A stretch of DNA of 40,184 bases from Bacillota bacterium (GTDB taxonomy: Bacteria; Bacillota; Clostridia; Peptostreptococcales; Anaerovoracaceae), in NCBI GenBank assembly GCA_017405645.1, contig JAFQZZ010000001.1, positions 1 through 40,184 on the forward strand, in the 5' to 3' direction. Below the pieces are notes generated by a model. It searched no databases. It saw only the letters and a program-made list of their open reading frames with translations, and was not told where the DNA came from. Positions 7,353 through 15,319 of this stretch are shown piece after piece; position 1 is the stretch's first letter, and every line of letters starts with the position of its first letter. A program made the translations under genes and the position numbers.

Positions 7353-9236
7353 ATGATCAATTCGGTTGCACAGTTCAATGAGATCGTCCGGGAATGCACG
7401 GAAAACCTGGACGCGAAACTCAAGGGGTCGGATGACAAGCGTCATATCATCCTCTGCGGCGGCACCGGCTGCCTTTCCAACCATTCCGAAGAAATCAAAG
7501 TGAGATTCGAAGAGATCCTGGCGGAGAACAACGCCCTGGACCGGGTCACGGTGAACCTGGCCGGCTGTTTCGGGTTCTGTTCCCAGGGGCCCTTCGTCAA
7601 GATCTACCCGGAGGACACGCTGTACTGTCTGGTGAATCTGGAAGATGTGGATGAGATCGTTCGGACGGATATCCTCGGCGGCGGCGTGGTGGAACGGCTG
7701 CTGTACGTGGAGCCCGGCACATCCAGCCGGGTGGCCCGTCAGGAAGACATCAATTTCTATAAAAAACAAAGGAGGATCGCCCTCCACGGGTGCGGCGTCA
7801 TCGACCCGGAGGAGATCAACGAAGCCCTGGGAATGGGCGCATTCCAGGGGCTGAAGAAAGCCCTGTCCATGAGCCGGCAGGCGGTCATCGACGAAGTGCT
7901 GGCGTCGGGCCTGAGGGGCAGGGGCGGAGGCGGTTTCCCATCGGGACGGAAATGGGCCTTTGCTTACAATATGGAGAACGATGAAAAATACATGGTCTGC
8001 AACGGAGACGAAGGAGACCCCGGAGCCTTTATGGACCGGGCCATCCTGGAGGGGAATCCCCTGGCCGTCATCGAAGGCATGGCCATCGCAGCTTACGCTA
8101 TCGGCGCGAAGGAAGGCTATTTCTACGTCCGGGCGGAATACCCGGTGGCGGTGAACCGGCTCCGGATCGCCATCCACCAGGCCCGGGAGATGGGCCTGCT
8201 GGGTGAGAACATCCTGGGTTCGGATTTTTCCTTCGACTGCCATATCCGTCTCGGCGCCGGCGCCTTCGTCTGCGGCGAGGAAACAGCTCTCCTGAACTCC
8301 ATTGAAGGGAAGCGGGGCATGCCCCGGCCCCGGCCGCCTTTCCCGGCGGTGAAGGGCCTGTGGATGAATCCCACTGTGGTCAACAATGTGGAGACCCTGG
8401 CCTGCGTACCTTATATCCTCCGGAACGGGGCGGCGGATTTCGCTTCCGTGGGGACGGAAGGGTCCAAGGGGACCAAGGTATTCGCCCTGGGCGGCAAGGT
8501 CAACAACGTGGGCCTGGTGGAAGTGCCCATGGGGACCACTCTGAGGGAGCTGATCTACGATATCGGCGGCGGCATCCCGGACGGCAAGAAGTTCAAGGCC
8601 ATCCAGACCGGCGGACCCTCCGGCGGCTGCCTGACGGAGGAATACCTGGACGAGCCCATCGATTTCGATAACCTGGTGGCCAAGGGGTCCATGATGGGTT
8701 CCGGCGGCGCCATCGTCATCGACGAGGACAACTGCATGGTGGACGTGGCCAAGTTCTACATGGAATTCATCTGCGACGAGTCCTGCGGGAAATGCACTCC
8801 CTGCCGGATCGGCACCAAGCGGATCCTGGAGATCCTGACCCGGATCACCGACGGCAAGGCGACGCTGAAAGACCTGGAAGAGCTGGAGGAACTGGCGGAC
8901 ACCGTTAAGACCAATTCCCTTTGTGCCCTGGGGCAGACCGCGGCCAATCCGGTCATGTCCACGCTGCGGCATTTCCGGCATGAATACCTGGTGCACATCC
9001 TGGAACGGAAATGTCCGGCCCATATCTGCAAGAACCTGGTGCAGTACCAGGTCGATGCGGAGAAGTGCATCGGCTGCGGCATCTGCATGAGAGCCTGTCC
9101 CGCCGACTGCATCCATCCCACGGACTACACGCCCGAGGGACACAAAAAACCATCCGTTAAGATCGACCAGAAGGCCTGCGTGAAGTGCGGTGCCTGTATG
9201 GACGGCTGTAAATTCAAGGCGATCGTGAAGAAGTAA
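7353..9236 (+). CDS. hydB: NADH-linked [FeFe]-hydrogenase flavin subunit HydB (NuoF-like)
   Basis: A 627-residue diaphorase subunit that oxidises or reduces NAD(H) at FMN. Domains in order: an N-terminal thioredoxin-like [2Fe-2S] domain (C35, C40, C72, C76); the NuoF FMN/NADH core with GLRGRGGGGFPSGRKW; an SLBB-like section; the [4Fe-4S] motif CGKCTPC (C478, C481, C484) with a later LCALGQ cysteine; and a C-terminal 2x[4Fe-4S] ferredoxin starting CIGCGICMRAC (C572 onward). This exact architecture is that of HydB in trimeric HydABC enzymes, many of which bifurcate electrons between NAD and ferredoxin. AGAAAGGAGG directly precedes the chosen ATG at 7353; the alternative ATG at 7308 lies inside hydC. 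Confidence 0.95.
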   Translation: MINSVAQFNEIVRECTENLDAKLKGSDDKRHIILCGGTGCLSNHSEEIKVRFEEILAENNALDRVTVNLAGCFGFCSQGPFVKIYPEDTLYCLVNLEDVDEIVRTDILGGGVVERLLYVEPGTSSRVARQEDINFYKKQRRIALHGCGVIDPEEINEALGMGAFQGLKKALSMSRQAVIDEVLASGLRGRGGGGFPSGRKWAFAYNMENDEKYMVCNGDEGDPGAFMDRAILEGNPLAVIEGMAIAAYAIGAKEGYFYVRAEYPVAVNRLRIAIHQAREMGLLGENILGSDFSFDCHIRLGAGAFVCGEETALLNSIEGKRGMPRPRPPFPAVKGLWMNPTVVNNVETLACVPYILRNGAADFASVGTEGSKGTKVFALGGKVNNVGLVEVPMGTTLRELIYDIGGGIPDGKKFKAIQTGGPSGGCLTEEYLDEPIDFDNLVAKGSMMGSGGAIVIDEDNCMVDVAKFYMEFICDESCGKCTPCRIGTKRILEILTRITDGKATLKDLEELEELADTVKTNSLCALGQTAANPVMSTLRHFRHEYLVHILERKCPAHICKNLVQYQVDAEKCIGCGICMRACPADCIHPTDYTPEGHKKPSVKIDQKACVKCGACMDGCKFKAIVKK

Positions 9237-9249
9237 GGGAGGGAGAACC

Positions 9250-11112
9250 ATGGCAAAAGTCAATATCAAGATCGAGGGGATCCCTTACCGGGTGGAAGCC
9301 GGCAAGACGATCCTGGAAGCGGCGAAGTCCTGCGGTTACGAGATCCCTTCTTTATGCGCCTTTAACCACGGCGAGTGCAACCAGGGCTCCTGCAGGGTAT
9401 GCCTGGTGGAAGCCACCGGCGCCCGGGGATTGGTGGCCAGCTGCGTTTACCCGGTCTCCGAGGGACTGGAGATTAGGATTTCCTCGCCGAAGGCCGTTCT
9501 GGCCCGGAAGAGAAGCGTGGAACTCCTGCTGTCGAACCACAACCGGAACTGCCAGCAATGCGAGAAAAACGGCAAGTGCGAACTGCTGCACGTGGCCAAC
9601 GTCACGGGCGCGGAAGGAAATAAATACATCGGGGAACACTCCGAACACTACCTGGACAACCTGTCCTCCGGCCTGGTCCGGGACACCAGCAAATGCATCC
9701 TCTGCGGACGGTGCATCGCCCGGTGCTCCAACGCCCATGGTACCGGTAAAGTCACCACCAAATACGACCCGAAGTACCTGCGCGGATCCAATGCCCACGG
9801 CCTGGGTATCCTGGGCTATGAGAACCGGGGTTTCAAGACCTTCGTTTCGCCGGCGGAAAACCGCAGTTTCTCGGAATCGCCCTGTATCCAGTGCGGCCAG
9901 TGCGTCAACGTCTGTCCCACCGGCGCCTTGATGGAGCATTCCGAGATCCCGAAGGTGGACGCGGCCATCGCGGCGGGCAAGCACGTGGTGGTCCAGGCGG
10001 CGCCCGCGGTTCGGGCCGCCCTGGGGGAAGAATTCGGTTATCCCATCGGCACGCCGGTCACCGGCAAGATGATTGCGGCACTTCGCCGGCTGGGATTTGA
10101 AAAAGTATACGACGTCAATTTCGGCGCGGACCTGACCATCATGGAGGAGGCCACGGAGCTGCTGGGGCGGCTGACGAACGGCGGCATCCTGCCCATGATC
10201 ACTTCCTGCTCGCCGGGATGGGTCAGCTATGCGGAAAGCGACTATGTGGACCTGCTGCCGAACCTGTCCACCTGCAAGTCCCCGCATCAGATGCAGGGGG
10301 CCATCATCAAGAGCTACTGGGCGGAGCAGCACGGTTACGACCCGAAGGATGTTTTCGTGGTGTCCGTCATGCCCTGTACAGCCAAAAAGCAGGAAAAAGA
10401 ACGGAAACAGCTGCGGGTGAACGGCATTCCGGACGTGGATGCGGTCATCACCACCCGGGAGCTGGCCCGGATGATCCGGCGTTCCGGTTTGATGTTCGAC
10501 CGGCTGCCGGACGAAGACTGGGACGAGGATATCATGGGGGATTATTCCGGCGCGGGCGTCATTTTCGGCGTTACCGGCGGCGTCATGGAAGCGGCGCTTA
10601 GGACGGTCTACTATAAGGTGACCGGCGAAGACTGCGACCGGATCGAATTCACGGAAGTGAGGGGACACAAGGACGGCATCCGGGAAGCGGTGATCAATAT
10701 CGACGGAAAGGACATCCGGGTGGCCTGCGCTTCCGGCATGCGTTCCGCCAGAGTCCTGCTGGACGAGATCCGGGACGGGGTCAGCAAGTACCATTTCATC
10801 GAGATCATGGGCTGTCCCGGCGGCTGCATCAACGGCGGCGGACAGCCTTATGTCCGGAGCTGGTTCCTGCCCAACGAAGAAGACGACATTTACGATATCT
10901 ACCGCAGGAAGAGAGCCCAGGCCCTCTATACCGAGGACGAGCGGCAAACGGTCCGCCAGTCCCACAACAACCCGCAGATCATCGAGCTCTACGAGCAGTA
11001 CCTCGGAGAGCCCAATTCTCATAAAGCCCACGAACTGCTGCATACTTCCTATGCGCCACGGGAAGGCTTCCCGGACAAGAGCAAGTATCCGGTGGTCGTG
11101 CTGGGCATTTAG
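9250..11112 (+). CDS. hydA: [FeFe]-hydrogenase catalytic subunit HydA (NADH-linked trimeric type)
   Basis: The proton-reducing subunit, 620 residues. Cluster sites in order: N-terminal [2Fe-2S] (C36, C48, C51, C65); His-Cys3 [4Fe-4S] (H97, C101, C104, C110); two further [4Fe-4S] clusters (C149/C152/C155/C159 and C212/C215/C218/C222); then the H-cluster domain with L1 TSCSPGW (318-324), L2 MPCTAKKQE (374-382) and L3 EIMGCPGGCINGGGQP (518 onward, C522 and C526). The C-terminal small-subunit-like segment with ALYTED and LLHTSY is fused. No extra C-terminal [2Fe-2S] domain, as reported for Thermotoga HydA, is present. In L1 the second cysteine of the usual TSCCP is Ser321. It is last of the six hyd genes, 13 bases after hydB. 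Confidence 0.96.
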   Translation: MAKVNIKIEGIPYRVEAGKTILEAAKSCGYEIPSLCAFNHGECNQGSCRVCLVEATGARGLVASCVYPVSEGLEIRISSPKAVLARKRSVELLLSNHNRNCQQCEKNGKCELLHVANVTGAEGNKYIGEHSEHYLDNLSSGLVRDTSKCILCGRCIARCSNAHGTGKVTTKYDPKYLRGSNAHGLGILGYENRGFKTFVSPAENRSFSESPCIQCGQCVNVCPTGALMEHSEIPKVDAAIAAGKHVVVQAAPAVRAALGEEFGYPIGTPVTGKMIAALRRLGFEKVYDVNFGADLTIMEEATELLGRLTNGGILPMITSCSPGWVSYAESDYVDLLPNLSTCKSPHQMQGAIIKSYWAEQHGYDPKDVFVVSVMPCTAKKQEKERKQLRVNGIPDVDAVITTRELARMIRRSGLMFDRLPDEDWDEDIMGDYSGAGVIFGVTGGVMEAALRTVYYKVTGEDCDRIEFTEVRGHKDGIREAVINIDGKDIRVACASGMRSARVLLDEIRDGVSKYHFIEIMGCPGGCINGGGQPYVRSWFLPNEEDDIYDIYRRKRAQALYTEDERQTVRQSHNNPQIIELYEQYLGEPNSHKAHELLHTSYAPREGFPDKSKYPVVVLGI

Positions 11113-11129
11113 CCGGAGGAGGCCTGAAG

Positions 11130-12701
11130 ATGAAAAAACGTGTATTTTGCCTGATCCTGGCGGCGATGTTCCTGCAGGCCATGGCCGGATGCGGAAACGC
11201 TGCCGGAGGAGGAGAAGAACCGGCGGATGAAACGGCCGCCCAGACCGAGCAGGCGGAAACTCCCCAGGACCAGTCCGGAAGCGCGGACAGCGGCCTGAAG
11301 ACCTTGGACTACAGCGTGAAAACGGATTACCAGGGGCAGTGGAATGATGACTACAGTATGCAGACGGTCAGCTGCGAGTATGACCAGATCTATCTGGCGG
11401 ATGAAAGCCAAAAGGCCCTGAACGGCCTGAACAGCGCTCTGACGGCCTATAACGAACAGGTCGAAAAGGAGAGCAAGGAAGAGTATTCGAGGCTTCAGAA
11501 ACAGTTTGAGGAGTTCCTGGGGCAGAACAGCAAACCGGACGTGATGTATACCCTGAAAAACCGGATTTACATGGTGCGGGGGGACGATGCCGCGGCCAGC
11601 ATTCTGAGGGTCACGGACGAGTATGGCGGCGGTCCGCATCCCTTTACGATATTCTCCGCCGTCAGCTATGACTCCCAGACCGGGCAGAAGCTGAAGCTGG
11701 AAGACGTGATCACGGACACCGGCCGTTTTCAGGAACTCATAGAAGACCGGCTGGTAAACGGTTATCCGGAACTGAAGGGCGACCTGGAGACGGAGGGCCT
11801 GATGGAGGAAATGACCTGGACCCTCGGGTACCAGGGGATTGACGTCTGGTATTCCGCGGGATCACTGGCGTCCTATGCGGCGGGGCCGCTGTACGCCCAG
11901 ATCCTGTTCTCCGAAGACCGGAAACTGTTCAATGAAAAGTATGCGTCCGCTCCGGCCGCCTATACCATCCCCATGTCGGACAGCCTGCCGCTGTACTATG
12001 ACCTGGAAGGAAAGGGCGAAGCGGTTCAGATCGACGCCGGGGGACAGGGCTACCAGGACGACTATTATGAAAAAGTCGTGGTGACCTGCGGAAAGGATTC
12101 CGCCGGCAGCGAAGCCTGGGCCTACGAGGTCCGGCCCATGCTGATCCACACGAAGGACGGGAAAAACTACATTTACGCGGAAACGACTTCCGACAACGAT
12201 TACCGGACGTTGTTCACGTATGAGATCGGAAAAGACCATGTGAAAGAAACCGGGGAGCTGTCCGGAACGGGTCTGGCCTTCGGGAAGGATTATATGAACC
12301 GTATAATGATTACGGATCCGGAAAACTTCAGCCTGGAGACCCGGATCAACGCCCTGAGCACCTATGCGGGGCGGCAGAAATGCCATGTGGGCAAGGACGG
12401 GGTCCCTGTTCCGGAACACGACTATTATGACATCCTGTTCCCGGCGGAGCTCATCATGAAAACAGACATGGAATTCAGCACCCTGGATAAAAACCTGAAG
12501 GAAAGCGGGAAGACCGTGGTCCCGAAGGGATCAGTGCTGACTTTCCTGCGGACCGACGGCAAGTCCTGGGTGGATTTCCAGGTAAAAAACGACGACGCGG
12601 CTTATCAGGTCCGGGTCCATTACGATGACTCCGGCTGGCCGGTGATGGTGAACGGTCAGGATGCGGAAACGATCTTTGACGGCATGATCTATGCAGGATG
12701 A
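11130..12701 (+). CDS. Lipoprotein with DUF3298/RsiV-like domain
   Basis: A 523-residue secreted protein. The N terminus is a short lysine-rich signal peptide ending MAGC (Cys21), a lipobox with Met at -3, followed by a low-complexity acidic linker (about 25-55). The middle section, with GGGPHPFTIFSAVSYD and LKLEDVITD, resembles the DUF4163/DUF3298 pair found in RsiV and PdaC. The last 70 residues, around KTVVPKGSVLTFL, look like a small beta-rich SH3-like domain. GGAGGAGG precedes the start, 17 bases after hydA, with no terminator between, so it may be read through from the hydrogenase message. A role in envelope binding or sensing is plausible; no function can be assigned. Confidence 0.75.
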   Translation: MKKRVFCLILAAMFLQAMAGCGNAAGGGEEPADETAAQTEQAETPQDQSGSADSGLKTLDYSVKTDYQGQWNDDYSMQTVSCEYDQIYLADESQKALNGLNSALTAYNEQVEKESKEEYSRLQKQFEEFLGQNSKPDVMYTLKNRIYMVRGDDAAASILRVTDEYGGGPHPFTIFSAVSYDSQTGQKLKLEDVITDTGRFQELIEDRLVNGYPELKGDLETEGLMEEMTWTLGYQGIDVWYSAGSLASYAAGPLYAQILFSEDRKLFNEKYASAPAAYTIPMSDSLPLYYDLEGKGEAVQIDAGGQGYQDDYYEKVVVTCGKDSAGSEAWAYEVRPMLIHTKDGKNYIYAETTSDNDYRTLFTYEIGKDHVKETGELSGTGLAFGKDYMNRIMITDPENFSLETRINALSTYAGRQKCHVGKDGVPVPEHDYYDILFPAELIMKTDMEFSTLDKNLKESGKTVVPKGSVLTFLRTDGKSWVDFQVKNDDAAYQVRVHYDDSGWPVMVNGQDAETIFDGMIYAG

Positions 12702-12717
12702 GTTCCGGAGGAAGGAC

Positions 12718-13251
12718 ATGAGCGAAATCATTCGTAAGAAATACAGAGTTTGGGATTTTGACGAAGAGGAAAAGTGGGTCAATGCCATGGCGAAAGACGG
12801 AAAGGGCCTTGTGGACGCCGGCTCCGGTCAATACGTGTTCGAAGAGGAAGAGCCGGGCGGGTTTCTGTACCGTCAGCTGTTTCTGAAACGCAGCGCCTCT
12901 TCGGACCGGGGCAGGTACGAGATCGCCCTGGAAGAAGAAAACGGCTGGAAGCTGATCTGCGCCCGGGGACGCCGGGCCTGGATGAAACGGCCTAACGACA
13001 GCGGGTATTACGATCTGCTTTCCGATGCCGGGAACAAGAGACGGCTGCTGAAGCGGATCCGCAGCGGGCTGATCCTGGCGGCTGCCGCCTTATTCTGCAT
13101 CGCCTTTTACGAACTTTTTTCCGGAATGGTCGGACAGAATTCGATCCAGCAGTACCTGGCACTGGCGCTGATACTGGCGGGGATGTTTCTCCTGGCGGTC
13201 ATCATCCGGATTTCGGGAACGCTGCGATGGCTGAAGAACCGCAAGCGGTAG
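12718..13251 (+). CDS. DUF2812-like membrane protein
   Basis: A 177-residue protein with a soluble N-terminal part and two C-terminal helices (about residues 119-141 and 149-168). The start (KYRVWDFDEEEKWVNAMAKD) and the spacing of QYVFEE and FLYRQLFL resemble DUF2812 proteins, a Firmicute family of unknown function often found next to PadR regulators. No PadR gene is here. I start at 12718 after GGAGGAAGG; the earlier in-frame ATG at 12691 overlaps the lipoprotein gene. It is probably co-transcribed with the lipoprotein. Confidence 0.7.
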   Translation: MSEIIRKKYRVWDFDEEEKWVNAMAKDGKGLVDAGSGQYVFEEEEPGGFLYRQLFLKRSASSDRGRYEIALEEENGWKLICARGRRAWMKRPNDSGYYDLLSDAGNKRRLLKRIRSGLILAAAALFCIAFYELFSGMVGQNSIQQYLALALILAGMFLLAVIIRISGTLRWLKNRKR

Positions 13252-13290
13252 GAAATCGAAGCGTAATGATAATGAACAGAGTATACGTAT

Positions 13291-13328
13291 GGTCGGTTGA
13301 TCGTAACAGAGACAGCCGACCTGTTTTT
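13291..13328 (+). terminator. Intrinsic terminator after the DUF2812-like gene
   Basis: GGTCGG (13291-13296) pairs with CCGACC (13316-13321), and TGTTTTTATA follows. It closes the transcription unit that may start at hydE and marks the left edge of an AT-richer block. Confidence 0.7.
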
Positions 13329-13361
13329 ATATATGAACCGTCATATGATAACGTCAAAAAT

Positions 13362-13392
13362 TTATACAAATTAATATTATTAAAGGTATAAT
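13362..13392 (+). promoter_or_regulatory. Candidate promoter for the Kdp-like kinase
   Basis: A perfect TATAAT lies at 13387-13392, 20 bases before the start codon. The -35 is poor (TTATAC, 13362-13367, spacing 19), suggesting that an activator may be needed. A TCATATGA palindrome sits at 13341-13348, just upstream. Nothing else is evident in the 161-base gap beyond this and the terminator. Confidence 0.45.
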
Positions 13393-13412
13393 TAATATCG
13401 AGGTGCAAAGAA

Positions 13413-14504
13413 ATGCCTGAAAAAGCGCAAGACTTTCTGAAAACTGCGATACTGTTGTCCGCAGCATCGGTTTTTGCTTATTACGCCAAGTCTGTGGGGG
13501 AGGCAACCGATGTGATCTCCGTCACTTACATTCTGGTAGTGGTACTGATTTCACGGATGACCAACGGTTATATGTGGGGGATCCTCGCTTCCGTTTTCGG
13601 AGTATTGTCCGCCAATTTCATCTTTACCGCACCCTATTTTGAATTCAATTTCACTCTGACAGGATATCCCTTCACATTCTGCGTGATGCTGGCTGCTTCC
13701 ATCATTATCAGCGCATTGACCCAGAAATACAAGAAGCAGAAAGAAGAGGCAGAAGAAATGACGCAGAAGTTGCAGGAGTCCTATCAGAAACAGATACAGA
13801 TCGAACGGGCGACCGAAAAGGAAAAGATGAAGAATCATCTGCTCCGGGCGATTTCCCATGATCTGCGGACACCGCTGACCAGTATCAAAGGTGCGGCCAC
13901 CGCAATAAAGGAAGGCGGAGACAAACTGACGCTTCAGACTCGAAACAAACTTCTGGATGATATCACCGGTGAATCGGAGTGGTTGATCCGAATGGTGGAA
14001 AACCTGCTTTCCGTAACGCATATCAGTGAAGATACCATGAAGGTCAGCAAGGTGCCGGAGATCGCGGAAGAAGTCATTGCAGCCGCCGTTTCACACTTTA
14101 ATACAGCCAATATCCGGCAAAGCATTACAGTAGAGGTACCGGATGAATTGATCATTGTTCCCATGGACGCCATGCTGATCCATCAGGTCCTGCTGAATCT
14201 TCTGGACAATGCTTCCAAGCATTCCGGGGACAGTAGCGAGATCAAAGTATCCCTGACAGCAGGCAATGATTGCGTGACGTTTTCCGTTCGTGACAACGGC
14301 CGGGGCATACCGGAGGAGGAGATTCCGTACCTCTTTGAATATGGGGAAACGAAGAACCAGACCAATACAGTTGATACAAACAGAGGTTTCGGCATCGGTC
14401 TTCCCACCTGCAAGACCATTATCATGGCACACGAAGGAGAAATCTGGGTACAGAATGAACCCGGAAAGGGAAGCTGTTTCCGCTTCTCGCTTCCGTTGGA
14501 ATAA
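13413..14504 (+). CDS. Short KdpD-like sensor histidine kinase
   Basis: A 363-residue membrane kinase corresponding to the C-terminal half of KdpD. About four hydrophobic helices (residues 10-100, DUF4118-like) are followed by a coiled linker, the dimerisation box with phosphoacceptor His149 (AISHDLRTPLTS), the N box HQVLLNLLDNASKH, and the ATP-binding boxes DNGRGI and GFGIGLP. The long N-terminal KdpD and universal-stress-protein domains are missing, and there is no kdpFABC in the window. The start at 13413 follows GAGGTGC. It precedes its response regulator by 25 bases. Codon use is more AT-rich than in the hydrogenase genes. The ligand is unknown; potassium or another ion is a reasonable guess. 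Confidence 0.88.
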   Translation: MPEKAQDFLKTAILLSAASVFAYYAKSVGEATDVISVTYILVVVLISRMTNGYMWGILASVFGVLSANFIFTAPYFEFNFTLTGYPFTFCVMLAASIIISALTQKYKKQKEEAEEMTQKLQESYQKQIQIERATEKEKMKNHLLRAISHDLRTPLTSIKGAATAIKEGGDKLTLQTRNKLLDDITGESEWLIRMVENLLSVTHISEDTMKVSKVPEIAEEVIAAAVSHFNTANIRQSITVEVPDELIIVPMDAMLIHQVLLNLLDNASKHSGDSSEIKVSLTAGNDCVTFSVRDNGRGIPEEEIPYLFEYGETKNQTNTVDTNRGFGIGLPTCKTIIMAHEGEIWVQNEPGKGSCFRFSLPLE

Positions 14505-14529
14505 CTGACACCGAAAAGGGGAGGATTTC

Positions 14530-15243
14530 ATGAGCAATAATAAAACCAAGGTCCTGATCGTAGAAGATGAAAAACCGATCCGAAATTTTATTTCCACGAT
14601 TCTGACCACCAACGGATACAAGGCACTAACTGCCAAAAATGGGGAAGAAGCCTTCACCATGATCAATTCTCATATGCCGGAGGTGATCCTTCTGGATCTG
14701 GGACTTCCGGACATCGACGGGATCCGGGTGATTGAGCAAGTAAGGGAACGGTCATCCATTCCCATCATTGTCATTTCCGCACGGACCTTTGAGCGAGAAA
14801 AAGTCGAAGCACTGGATATCGGAGCCGACGACTATATCACAAAGCCATTTGGTTCTTCGGAACTGATGGCCCGGATCCGGACTGCACTTCGTCACAGCCA
14901 TAAGATCCTGACCAAGGATCTGGGAGGCCGGACAGTCTTTTCCACCAATAACCTGAAGATCGATTTCGAATCTCGCAGGGTCACCGTCGAGGGAAGGGAA
15001 GTACATCTGACACAAATCGAATACAGATTGCTGGCCATTCTGGCGAAGTATGTGGGAAGGGTGCTGACCTACGATTTCATTATCCAGAATATCTGGGGAA
15101 CTACATCTGACCGGAACAGTCAGCAGCTCCTGCGGGTGAATATGGCGAATATTCGCCGAAAGATCGAAAAGAATCCAGGCAGTCCCAAATACCTTCTGAC
15201 CGAGATCGGTGTCGGTTACCGTCTGGCGGATCTAGACGAATAA
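14530..15243 (+). CDS. KdpE-like OmpR-family response regulator
   Basis: A 237-residue regulator. The receiver domain has the acidic pocket (VEDE, 11-14), phosphoacceptor Asp56 (VILLDLGLP) and Lys105 (TKPF). The C-terminal winged-helix DNA-binding domain ends with the family signature GVGYRL. AAGGGGAGG lies before the start. Overall wording (ALDIGADDYITKPF, LLAILAKYVGRVLTY, NPGSPKYLLTEIGVGYRL read in parts) is closest to KdpE. It forms a pair with the upstream kinase and converges on the ion permease, which is a likely target. Confidence 0.93.
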   Translation: MSNNKTKVLIVEDEKPIRNFISTILTTNGYKALTAKNGEEAFTMINSHMPEVILLDLGLPDIDGIRVIEQVRERSSIPIIVISARTFEREKVEALDIGADDYITKPFGSSELMARIRTALRHSHKILTKDLGGRTVFSTNNLKIDFESRRVTVEGREVHLTQIEYRLLAILAKYVGRVLTYDFIIQNIWGTTSDRNSQQLLRVNMANIRRKIEKNPGSPKYLLTEIGVGYRLADLDE

Positions 15244-15263
15244 AAGACAACAGAGAAATCACA

Positions 15264-15297
15264 AAAAGACCAGGCTTCAAAAAACCCGGTCTTTTAT
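15264..15297. terminator. Bidirectional terminator between the kdpE-like gene and the permease
   Basis: AAAAGACC (15264-15271) pairs with GGTCTTTT (15288-15295), with an inner GG/CC pairing after one mismatch. A-rich DNA on one side and T-rich DNA on the other let it serve both converging genes. Confidence 0.75.
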
Positions 15298-15319
15298 TAT
15301 ACCTGCCCTAAGATCTGTT

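Noticed and set aside
7272..9269. A 665-codon open frame on the minus strand opposite hydC/hydB, and similar long minus-strand frames opposite hydA and the GlcD-type oxidase (31006-33111)
   Set aside because: They mirror strongly biased codons of well-identified plus-strand genes and contain His/Arg/Gly-rich low-complexity protein without recognisable motifs or ribosome binding sites.
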